DNA from: an uncultured Ruminococcus sp.
GTDB lineage: Bacteria > Bacillota > Clostridia > Oscillospirales > Acutalibacteraceae
Reading direction: 5' to 3'
DNA: 5,512 nucleotides
Assembly: GCA_902797525.1 (NCBI GenBank)
Contig: CADBSZ010000150.1
Location: 1-5,512 of the forward strand
Shown one piece after another: positions 1-4,877 of this stretch; positions within the stretch are counted from its first letter, which is position 1, and each line of letters begins with the position of its first letter. Both the position numbers and the translations under genes were made by a program. The notes under the pieces are model-generated. The model ran no database searches, had not been told where the DNA came from, and was given only the letters and a program-made list of their open reading frames with translations.

Positions 1-825
1 GTCCCAGCCGGTGCCGAAGATTTCAGCCTCGGAACCTGCTACAATGCAGGTGTCCTCTACAACAGGCTCGTCAGTTGTAGGTGCATCCGTTGTAGGTGCA
101 TCGGTTACGGGAGCGTCGGTAGTGGGCTCCTCAGTAGTGGGCTCCTCGGTGGTGGGCTCCTCAACGCTGCCACTGTAAACAGTGGTACCGGTGGAATAGA
201 CCATAGTATTCTCCTGGACGTTGCCGGCAGAAACGATGGTAACCTCGTTTTCGGGGTTAGACTGAGTGTCGCTATCCTCCATATGAGTGAAGGTCATGTC
301 ATTGATGTAAAGGGACACAGTAGTATCGCCGGTGCCAATTACCTTGAATTTAACGGTAATGAATTCGGTTTCGCCGCCGTCTTCGGCATTCAGGTAATAG
401 CCGCCGAGGCTGGTGCAATTGCCCTTGATTCCGTATTCAACGGAAGCGGGGGTGGTGTTGACGACTGCATCATTGGCAACCGGCATAACGCCGAGCTTTG
501 CATTTCTGCCTTCGCCGGTGGTGTTAGCCGCTTCGTCAAACTGCAAAACAGCGCCGTCATAAGTTAACAGCCAATCGCAGTTAAGAAGTCTCTCTTCAGA
601 CTGAATGGAGTAAGTAACGGTGACATAGCCGTCACCCGCATCAATTGCCTCCTGAGTAAGCGATGCTTTGTGCTCAGGGAAGAAATTGGAATCAGCGGTT
701 ACATTCAAAACTGAAGCAGCCTCTGCATCGCCGTCACCTGCAGCGGCAACAGTAATCATTGCAACTGAAAATGATGTTACGATAAGCATTAAAGCAAGCA
801 GAAGGCTAAGTGCTTTTTTGAACAT
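1..825 (-). CDS. Secreted cohesin-like protein with Thr/Pro/acidic linker (3' end outside window)
   Basis: An open frame of 275 codons runs from ATG at 825 to the window edge without a stop, so the C-terminus is missing. AGGAGG lies 10 nt before the ATG. Residues 1-29 form a signal peptide: FKK, a hydrophobic core at about 6-27, and an AAA-G cleavage site, so the product is exported. Residues about 38-200 look like a beta-sandwich of the cohesin/carbohydrate-binding superfamily, with VTVTYSI near 68-74, CDWLLTYDGAVLQFD at 83-97 and ITVKFKVIGTGDTTVSL at 156-172. Residues 221-257 are a linker of PTTEE and PTTDA repeats. The last visible residues, IVAGSEAEIFGTGWD at 261-275, resemble the start of the small starch/glycan-binding (X25-like) modules of secreted Clostridia proteins. 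It has its own promoter. A role in polysaccharide binding or as a surface scaffold is inference; substrate, anchor and any catalytic domain lie outside the window. Confidence is high for a secreted gene and moderate for the fold. Confidence 0.85.
   Translation of the reverse strand, partial: MFKKALSLLLALMLIVTSFSVAMITVAAAGDGDAEAASVLNVTADSNFFPEHKASLTQEAIDAGDGYVTVTYSIQSEERLLNCDWLLTYDGAVLQFDEAANTTGEGRNAKLGVMPVANDAVVNTTPASVEYGIKGNCTSLGGYYLNAEDGGETEFITVKFKVIGTGDTTVSLYINDMTFTHMEDSDTQSNPENEVTIVSAGNVQENTMVYSTGTTVYSGSVEEPTTEEPTTEEPTTDAPVTDAPTTDAPTTDEPVVEDTCIVAGSEAEIFGTGWD
55..165 (-). repeat. Degenerate tandem repeats encoding a PTTEE/PTTDA linker
   Basis: Repeated 15-nt units encode three PTTEE/PTTDA-type units followed by PVTDA and two PTTDA/PTTDE units, at residues about 221-257 of the secreted protein. 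Third-codon positions differ between copies (ACC/ACT/ACA, GAG/GAC/GAT), so the array is old or drifting rather than newly amplified. Such Thr/Pro/acidic stretches usually act as flexible, often glycosylated spacers between extracellular domains. Confidence 0.8.
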
Positions 826-870
826 TTCTTCTTTTCCTCCTTTAATGATAATGCTACTATAAGCAATACT

Positions 871-900
871 ATTATAATACAAGTGCCGTCCAAAAGTCAA
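871..900 (-). promoter_or_regulatory. Sigma-A promoter of the secreted cohesin-like gene
   Basis: Read on the minus strand, TTGACT at 900-895 is a -35 box and TATAAT at 876-871 is a perfect -10 box, separated by 18 bp in a strongly AT-rich stretch. Transcription would start near 865-863 and leave a leader of about 40 nt with AGGAGG at 841-836. This makes the left-edge gene a separate transcription unit from galE. No operator or riboswitch-like structure is evident in the short leader. Confidence 0.85.
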
Positions 901-1006
901 TAAAAATTGTTAGCTGGAAAACACTTTTTTAAATATTTTCATGATTTTGTTTGTTTTGACAAGGAACCAAATCGCAATTTGTCACAATTCACAATAACCA
1001 TATGCA

Positions 1007-2020
1007 TTATTTGTAGCCATTGACATTATGTGACTGCCAATTCCAGGAATCGAAGCACATATCCTCCAAATTCTTCTCCGCCTTCCAGCCCAGCACGCGC
1101 TCGGCTTTTTCGGCGTTGGCAAAGCACTCGGCGATGTCGCCCGGGCGGCGCGGCTTGATGGTGTAGGGTATCTTGATGTTGTTGACCTTTTCAAACGCCT
1201 TAACGATGTCGAGCACGCTGTAGCCGGTGCCGGTGCCGAGGTTGACGATTTCAACGCCCTTGTGCTCTCCGGAATAATCAATCGCCTTAACATGCCCCTT
1301 GGCGAGGTCAACCACATGGATGTAGTCGCGCACGCCGGTGCCGTCGTGGGTGGGATAATCGTCGCCGAACACACCGAGCTGCGGCAGCCGGCCGGCGGCG
1401 ACCTGGGTGATGAACGGCATGAGGTTGTTGGGAATGCCGTTGGGATCCTCGCCGATTCTGCCGCTTTCATGCGCGCCGATGGGGTTAAAATAACGCAAAA
1501 TAACAATCGACATTTCGGGATTGGCGGCTGCGGTGTCGGTAAGAATCTGCTCCATCATCAGCTTTGTCCAGCCGTAGGGGTTGGTTGGGCTGCCCGTGGG
1601 CATGGTTTCCACGAGGGGCACCTCCTTGGGAGTGCCGTAAACCGTCGCGGACGAGCTGAATATAAAGTTGTTGACGCCAAACTGCTTCATGGTTTCGAGC
1701 AGCGTGAGGGTGGAGTCGATGTTATTACGGTAATAAAGCAGCGGCTTTTCGCAGCTCTCGCCCACCGCCTTGAGTCCGGCAAAGTGGATGACGGCGTCGA
1801 TTTTGTTTTCGCTGAAAATCTTTTCGACCGCCGCTTTGTCGCACACGTCGGCTTCATAGAGCGGAATCGGCGCGCCGGTGATTTCCTCTACCCTTTTTAC
1901 GGCTTCGGGACAGGAGTTTGAAAAGTTGTCGGCAATCACCACGCTGTGGCCTGCCTCAATGAGCTCCACGCAGGTATGGGTTCCGATGTATCCTGCGCCG
2001 CCTGCGAGTAAAACGTTCAT
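1007..2020 (-). CDS. galE: UDP-glucose 4-epimerase (GalE)
   Basis: This 337-residue protein, the usual family length, interconverts UDP-glucose and UDP-galactose in the cytoplasm by NAD-dependent oxidation and reduction at C4. It is an extended short-chain dehydrogenase/reductase. The NAD-binding glycine motif GGAGYIG is at 7-13. SSSATVYG at 122-129 contains Ser124, and NPYGWTK at 147-153 contains the catalytic Tyr149 and Lys153, matching E. coli numbering. Also visible are the nucleotide-sugar region RYFNPIGAH (176-184) and GVRDYIHVVDLA (229-240). The C-terminal RRPGDIAECF (291-300) has Cys299 where E. coli has Tyr299; Cys at this site is associated with acceptance of UDP-GlcNAc/GalNAc too. 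The start at 2020 follows an AAAGGA ribosome binding site. No galK or galT lies beside it, so a role in supplying sugar precursors for envelope or exopolysaccharide is as likely as galactose catabolism. It follows the cyclophilin gene by 97 nt. Confidence 0.97.
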   Translation of the reverse strand: MNVLLAGGAGYIGTHTCVELIEAGHSVVIADNFSNSCPEAVKRVEEITGAPIPLYEADVCDKAAVEKIFSENKIDAVIHFAGLKAVGESCEKPLLYYRNNIDSTLTLLETMKQFGVNNFIFSSSATVYGTPKEVPLVETMPTGSPTNPYGWTKLMMEQILTDTAAANPEMSIVILRYFNPIGAHESGRIGEDPNGIPNNLMPFITQVAAGRLPQLGVFGDDYPTHDGTGVRDYIHVVDLAKGHVKAIDYSGEHKGVEIVNLGTGTGYSVLDIVKAFEKVNNIKIPYTIKPRRPGDIAECFANAEKAERVLGWKAEKNLEDMCFDSWNWQSHNVNGYK

Positions 2021-2034
2021 AGGGTGTCCTTTCT

Positions 2035-2050
2035 GTTATCAGCTGATAAC
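2035..2050. promoter_or_regulatory. Perfect 16-bp palindrome upstream of galE, possible operator
   Basis: GTTATCAGCTGATAAC is a perfect dyad with no spacer. It lies 14 bp upstream of the galE start codon, next to its AAAGGA ribosome binding site. Symmetry does not extend beyond 16 bp. It could be an operator for a dimeric regulator, or a short RNA hairpin that affects galE translation; the lack of a natural loop favours the DNA site. No clear -35/-10 pair could be placed in front of it. Confidence 0.45.
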
Positions 2051-2086
2051 CTTTAGTGTCGCTTTTCAGGCTTTTTAATACGCCAT

Positions 2087-2109
2087 AAAAAACACTATAT
2101 AAATAGTAT
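2087..2109 (-). terminator. Weak AU-rich hairpin with U run after the cyclophilin gene
   Basis: In the minus-strand transcript, AUACUAU (2109-2103) pairs with AUAGUGU (2098-2092) around the loop UUAU, with one G-U pair. A run of five further U residues follows at 2091-2087. It begins 7 nt after the cyclophilin stop codon. The layout matches an intrinsic terminator, but the stem has only one G-C pair. If it acts at all, it is probably an attenuating or leaky terminator between the cyclophilin gene and galE. Confidence 0.35.
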
Positions 2110-2116
2110 ACGGATT

Positions 2117-2635
2117 TTACGCTTTTTCGGGTTCGGGATAGTCCGTTCCGAAGGTTTCAACGGTCATTTTCTTTATCACCTGCGGGTCGAGCGGCTTGTC
2201 GGCAAAGTCGGTGTCGCACTCGGCAATTTCGTTGACAACGTCCATGCCCTCAATCACCTTGCCGAAGGCGGCGTACTGGCCGTCGAGGTGCGGCGAGGTT
2301 TTGTGCATGATGAAGAACTGCGAGCCGGCGGAGTCGGGCATCATGGAGCGCGCCATTGAGAGCATGCCCTCGGTGTGCCTGAGGTCGTTTTTAAAGCCGT
2401 TCATGGCAAACTCGCCCTTGATGTGATAGCCGGGACCTCCCATGCCGGTGCCGTCGGGGCATCCGCCCTGAATCATAAAGCCGTAAATGACGCGGTGAAA
2501 GGTCAGTCCGTCATAAAAGCCGCTGCCTGCCAGGCTCAAAAAGTTAGCGACCGTGTTGGGCGCAATTTCGGGATAAAGCTCTGCCTTGATGAGCTTTCCG
2601 TTTTCCATTTCAATAGTAACAACAGGATTTTGCAT
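2117..2635 (-). CDS. Cyclophilin-type peptidyl-prolyl cis-trans isomerase
   Basis: This 172-residue single-domain cyclophilin catalyses cis-trans isomerisation of Xaa-Pro bonds. It has no signal peptide, so it should act in the cytoplasm. [13 protein letters not shown] at 46-58 carries the catalytic Arg48 (Arg55 in human CypA) and Gln56. SAGSQFFI at 102-109 and [13 protein letters not shown] at 122-134 complete the active-site core. The residue matching CypA Trp121 is His116 ([11 protein letters not shown]), a substitution associated with weaker cyclosporin A binding. The C-terminal PEPEKA tail is short and acidic/proline-rich. An AAGGAAGG ribosome binding site precedes the start at 2635, and the gene lies 27 nt after the last membrane-protein gene, so co-transcription is likely. 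The family is certain; a physiological client is not known from context. Confidence 0.96.
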   Translation of the reverse strand: MQNPVVTIEMENGKLIKAELYPEIAPNTVANFLSLAGSGFYDGLTFHRVIYGFMIQGGCPDGTGMGGPGYHIKGEFAMNGFKNDLRHTEGMLSMARSMMPDSAGSQFFIMHKTSPHLDGQYAAFGKVIEGMDVVNEIAECDTDFADKPLDPQVIKKMTVETFGTDYPEPEKA

Positions 2636-2662
2636 TGGTTTCCTTCCTTTTCGATGAATTGA

Positions 2663-3145
2663 TTATGTAAACAAATGAAAGATTGCCGAAATGCCCGAGC
2701 CGATTGCCAAAACAATCATGCAAATGACATTGACGAGCAAATCAAAAATACCGAGAATGATGCCGATGATGCCGAACACGCGGTTGAGCGTATTTTTCAT
2801 CAGCGCAGCAATGCCGAAGCCGATGCCGACAAGGCACAGCAGCACGTTAAGCCACAGGAATGCGCGTAAAAACATGCCGACAAAAATCAGCACAAACGCC
2901 GCTATGCCGATAATCAGCGAAATCAGTCCGAGCGTTTCGGGTGAGGCGGCAGGCTTTTTCATGTTGAGATACGGCTGCGCGCCTTGGTCAAGCACCTCGG
3001 GATTATCGGGCGTTTTTGGTTTTGCTCTCTTTTGCATGCTTTTGCGGTACATTTCGTCATATTGATTCCGCTGTTCCTCCGGCTTTGCGAACGGATTGTT
3101 CTGCGACGAGGTGAACATCGCGTCGTAATCGGGTTTGTTGTCCAT
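2663..3145 (-). CDS. DUF4190-like small membrane protein, paralog 4, charged tail
   Basis: This 160-residue protein has unknown function. Residues 1-70 are hydrophilic and have no signal peptide. They differ from the tails of the three upstream neighbours in being charged (EEQRNQYDEMYRKSMQKR near 23-40) rather than Gln/Pro-rich, although DYDAMF, NPF and QYDEMY recall the Tyr/Phe-spaced pattern. Three hydrophobic segments follow at about 72-93, 95-116 and 122-148, rich in Gly and Ile as in DUF4190-type proteins. The loop MKNTLNR (116-122) aligns with the basic loops between the second and third segments of the neighbours. The positive-inside rule then places the tail and this loop in the cytoplasm. 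GGAGG lies 5 nt before the ATG, and only 12 nt separate it from the stop of the preceding gene. The shared layout supports common ancestry, though this copy is the most diverged. A cytoplasmic-membrane location is well supported; the role is unknown. Confidence 0.85.
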   Translation of the reverse strand: MDNKPDYDAMFTSSQNNPFAKPEEQRNQYDEMYRKSMQKRAKPKTPDNPEVLDQGAQPYLNMKKPAASPETLGLISLIIGIAAFVLIFVGMFLRAFLWLNVLLCLVGIGFGIAALMKNTLNRVFGIIGIILGIFDLLVNVICMIVLAIGSGISAIFHLFT

Positions 3146-3157
3146 GCCGCCCTCCGG

Positions 3158-3763
3158 TTAAATAAGAGCGATAAAGCTGAGAGCCGACTCTAAGAACAGC
3201 AGACCGCTGAACACAACGCCCAAAACCGCCAGCGGCATGAGCTTTGTCTTTTTGACAATCGCGATGATGCCGAACACCAAACCGGGCGTGCCGAAGAACA
3301 CGGCATGACCGAAGCTGATGGCAAACAGCGCGGCAAACGCGGAAAACCTGTCCATACCGCTGTAGTCAAAGCTGTGCGCAGTAAACGCAAAAAACGTCAT
3401 CAGCCAAAACAGCACCGAGAAAATACACAAACAGCCAAACACAAAGGACGTTATTGCAAAGCCCTTTGCCGCACCGCCGCCCTGCTGCGGCGGCTGCACC
3501 GGATAATAATAGACAGGCTGCTGCGGCGCTTGCTGCGCGTAATTATACGGCTGCTGTTGGGTGTAATCGTATTGCTGCTGCGTATAATCGGTTTGTTGCG
3601 GCTGCACCGGCTGCTGCGTGTAATCATACTGCGGCTGCACCGGCTGCTGCGCATAAGTATTCTGCTGCGGCGCGGTTGGCTGCGCGTATTCAAAATACTG
3701 CGGCTGTTCCGGCGGCGCAGGCGTTTCGTTTTGCTGAGCGTAGGGGTTAAATTCTTCGTTCAT
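3158..3763 (-). CDS. DUF4190-like small membrane protein, paralog 3, Gln/Tyr/Pro-rich repeat tail
   Basis: This 201-residue protein has unknown function. The N-terminal half (1-98) is low-complexity and dominated by Gln, Pro and Tyr. It contains QQPVQP repeated at 39 and 50 and two TDYTQQQ/YDYTQQQ units at 58-71, then GGGAAKG at the membrane boundary. Three hydrophobic segments follow at about 101-128, 141-170 and 175-200. The basic loop KKTK at 171-174 predicts a cytoplasmic N-terminal tail. The third segment, LMPLAVLGVVFSGLLFL, is close to LRPMAIVGVVFSGLSVL of the gene at 4400-4873, which is the best evidence of paralogy. It starts MNEEFNPY, identical to the gene just upstream. GGGAGG lies 9 nt before the ATG, and the gap to the upstream stop is 15 nt. 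The tail resembles disordered, multivalent protein-binding segments; that is inference. Confidence 0.9.
   Translation of the reverse strand: MNEEFNPYAQQNETPAPPEQPQYFEYAQPTAPQQNTYAQQPVQPQYDYTQQPVQPQQTDYTQQQYDYTQQQPYNYAQQAPQQPVYYYPVQPPQQGGGAAKGFAITSFVFGCLCIFSVLFWLMTFFAFTAHSFDYSGMDRFSAFAALFAISFGHAVFFGTPGLVFGIIAIVKKTKLMPLAVLGVVFSGLLFLESALSFIALI
3597..3651 (-). repeat. 33-nt-period tandem repeat in the Gln/Tyr/Pro tail
   Basis: Two perfect 22-nt copies, at 3597-3618 and 3630-3651, are offset by exactly 33 nt. They correspond to the 11-residue unit QQPVQPQYDYT beginning at residues 39 and 50 of the 3158-3763 protein. The period is a multiple of three, so gain or loss of a unit keeps the frame. The exact DNA identity, unlike the drifted linker at 55-165, suggests recent slippage or selection on the sequence. 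Confidence 0.8.
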
Positions 3764-3778
3764 CTCTTTTATCCTCCC

Positions 3779-4333
3779 TTAATAATAATGCGGAAAGCTG
3801 TTAACCATTACAAAATAGGTAATGAACGCGCATACCATCAGCACCAGGCTAAAGGCCAGTCCAAGCAGCGGAAAAATCTTCTTTTCCGGCTTTTTCATCA
3901 GCGAAATCACCGCCAAAATCAGCGCCGGAACGCCCAACAAAATGCTGTAAACCATCGAGGCGGCGAATTTATCCGAAACGCTGCTGCGGAAGTTAAAGAA
4001 AATCATGCTCGTAACGACAAGCGCGAAGCAGCCGACTATAAACGACGCCACTCCGAGTCCCTTTGCCGCGCGCTCGGACGATTGGTTCGGCGCGACAGGC
4101 TGCTGAGGATAAGGAAACACCGGCGGCTGCGGATAGCGCGGCGGCATTTGCGGCTGTCCGTTTTGCGGCGCAACCGGCTGCTGCGGCGGCATTTGCTGCG
4201 GCACATCCGTGCGCACGGGCTGCTGATACACATATCCCTGCGGCGGCTGTTGCGGCTGTTGCGGCTGCGGATTGGCAACCTGCTGATTAAACGGCGGCTG
4301 CGGTGCGGAATAAGGATTAAATTCTTCGTTCAT
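3779..4333 (-). CDS. DUF4190-like small membrane protein, paralog 2, Pro/Gln-rich tail
   Basis: This 184-residue protein has unknown function. Residues 1-88 are a Pro/Gln-rich tail with PQQP-type runs (PQPQQPQQPPQG near 22-33) and no signal peptide. Hydrophobic segments lie at about 92-114, 124-145 and 153-177. The basic loop MKKPEKK (146-152) between the second and third implies a cytoplasmic tail. KGLGVASFIVGC aligns with KGFAITSFVFGC of the next gene downstream, at the same place relative to the tail. The frame stays open up to 4399, but the start at 4333 is preferred. It gives MNEEFNPY, identical to the neighbour's N-terminus, and AAGGAGG sits 7 nt before it. The ATG at 4336 would have only 4 nt of spacing. 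The gene lies 66 nt after the stop of its upstream paralog and 15 nt before the next. Confidence 0.88.
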   Translation of the reverse strand: MNEEFNPYSAPQPPFNQQVANPQPQQPQQPPQGYVYQQPVRTDVPQQMPPQQPVAPQNGQPQMPPRYPQPPVFPYPQQPVAPNQSSERAAKGLGVASFIVGCFALVVTSMIFFNFRSSVSDKFAASMVYSILLGVPALILAVISLMKKPEKKIFPLLGLAFSLVLMVCAFITYFVMVNSFPHYY

Positions 4334-4340
4334 CATAATA

Positions 4341-4347
4341 CCTCCTT
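4341..4347 (-). promoter_or_regulatory. Ribosome binding site that fixes the start at 4333
   Basis: AAGGAGG on the minus strand is followed after 4 nt by one ATG (4336-4334) and after 7 nt by a second (4333-4331). The spacing, and the conserved MNEEFNPY that begins at the second ATG, favour 4333. The in-frame ATG at 4399, which overlaps the region just after the upstream stop, has no comparable site and would add 22 residues absent from the paralog. Confidence 0.75.
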
Positions 4348-4385
4348 GTTCATCTATGAATTGAAGCAGCAGAGCCTCTGTCCGC

Positions 4386-4398
4386 TGCATTGAATGCA
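4386..4398. repeat. Short perfect inverted repeat just after the paralog 1 stop
   Basis: TGCATT and AATGCA flank a single base, one nucleotide beyond the stop codon at 4402-4400. It is too short and AT-rich to be a terminator and no U run follows. The 66-nt gap also contains GCAGC and GCTGC arms around 4384 and 4366 that could form an imperfect hairpin, again without a U run. Its function, if any, is unknown. Confidence 0.3.
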
Positions 4399-4399
4399 C

Positions 4400-4873
4400 T
4401 TACATAAACAGAAAAGCCGTAAACGAAAGGGACGTAAACAGCCCTAAAACAGACAGTCCTGAAAAAACAACGCCGACAATTGCCATCGGGCGCAGGCGTC
4501 GTTTTTGACTGATGCCCTTAATGCCGAACACCATGCTGATGACGGTGCAGGCGACCGCGGCAATGAGCAGTACCGCGGCGGTAGAGCCCAACGAAAACCA
4601 CATCGCAGTCAGCGATTCACTGACCGACGCGTTTTTCGAAAAGCCGGACAAAAACAAGCCAAATGCAGAGAACAAAAACAGTACCGTCACACAGCTCAGT
4701 CCGATGCCCGTCAGGATAAAACCGCCGATTCCCGTTGCCAGCGACACCGCGCACGGCGTGGCGGAACCCTGCGCCGGCGGCGCGGGACAGACCGGCTGCT
4801 GATAAACAGGCGGCTGATAAGTATACTGCGGCGGTGGGGTCGGATTGGCGTAATATTGATATTGTTCGTTCAT
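4400..4873 (-). CDS. DUF4190-like small membrane protein, paralog 1, Pro/Tyr/Gln-rich tail
   Basis: This 157-residue protein has unknown function. The tail (1-40) is short and rich in Pro, Tyr and Gln (QYQYY, PTPPPQYTYQPPVYQQP). Three hydrophobic stretches follow at about 44-79, 89-117 and 128-156. The basic loop SQKRRLR at 122-128 places the tail in the cytoplasm. The last segment, RPMAIVGVVFSGLSVLGL, closely matches the last segment of the 3158-3763 protein. The start at 4873 (MNEQYQYY) is preferred over an upstream in-frame TTG at 4891. It mirrors MNEEFNPY of the next two genes and has AGGAGG 9 nt before it. It begins 4 nt after the tsaD stop codon, so it probably depends on tsaD transcription and perhaps on ribosomes finishing tsaD. 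Four cysteines (29, 41, 61, 109) are present, with no recognised metal-binding pattern. Confidence 0.88.
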   Translation of the reverse strand: MNEQYQYYANPTPPPQYTYQPPVYQQPVCPAPPAQGSATPCAVSLATGIGGFILTGIGLSCVTVLFLFSAFGLFLSGFSKNASVSESLTAMWFSLGSTAAVLLIAAVACTVISMVFGIKGISQKRRLRPMAIVGVVFSGLSVLGLFTSLSFTAFLFM

Positions 4874-4877
4874 TCGC

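Noticed and set aside
283..862. Plus-strand open frames of 94 and 64 codons
   Set aside because: Both are antisense to the secreted cohesin-like gene, which has a signal peptide, an AGGAGG site and a promoter. The plus-strand frames lack such support.
957..984. TGACAA...TTGTCA inverted repeat after galE as a terminator
   Set aside because: Only 6-bp arms with a 16-nt loop and no U run. No convincing terminator for galE is visible.
956..988. TTGACA on the plus strand in the gap after galE, as a possible promoter
   Set aside because: No -10 box occurs at 16-19 bp and no plus-strand gene follows.
982..1506. Minus-strand open frame of 174 codons overlapping galE in another frame
   Set aside because: It is Arg/Ser/Pro-rich shadow sequence with no own ribosome binding site, wholly overlapping the 3' half of galE.
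1262..1921. Plus-strand open frame of 219 codons
   Set aside because: It lies entirely inside galE on the opposite strand, where catalytic motifs confirm the minus-strand reading. It is a shadow of GC-rich third codon positions.
3480..3700. Repeated GCTGC-rich stretch as a possible CRISPR or intergenic repeat array
   Set aside because: The repeats are in frame with a Gln/Pro/Tyr-rich protein tail, have periods in multiples of three and no unique spacers.
4366..4388. GCAGC/GCTGC hairpin in the 66-nt gap as a terminator
   Set aside because: The stem is interrupted by an asymmetric bulge and is followed by TTCAATTC rather than a U run.
3305..4393. Long plus-strand open frame (362 codons) rich in Arg, Leu and His
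   Set aside because: It lies antisense to two well-supported minus-strand genes. Its odd composition is what results from reading the complement of Gln/Pro-rich codons, and it has no ribosome binding site or family motif.
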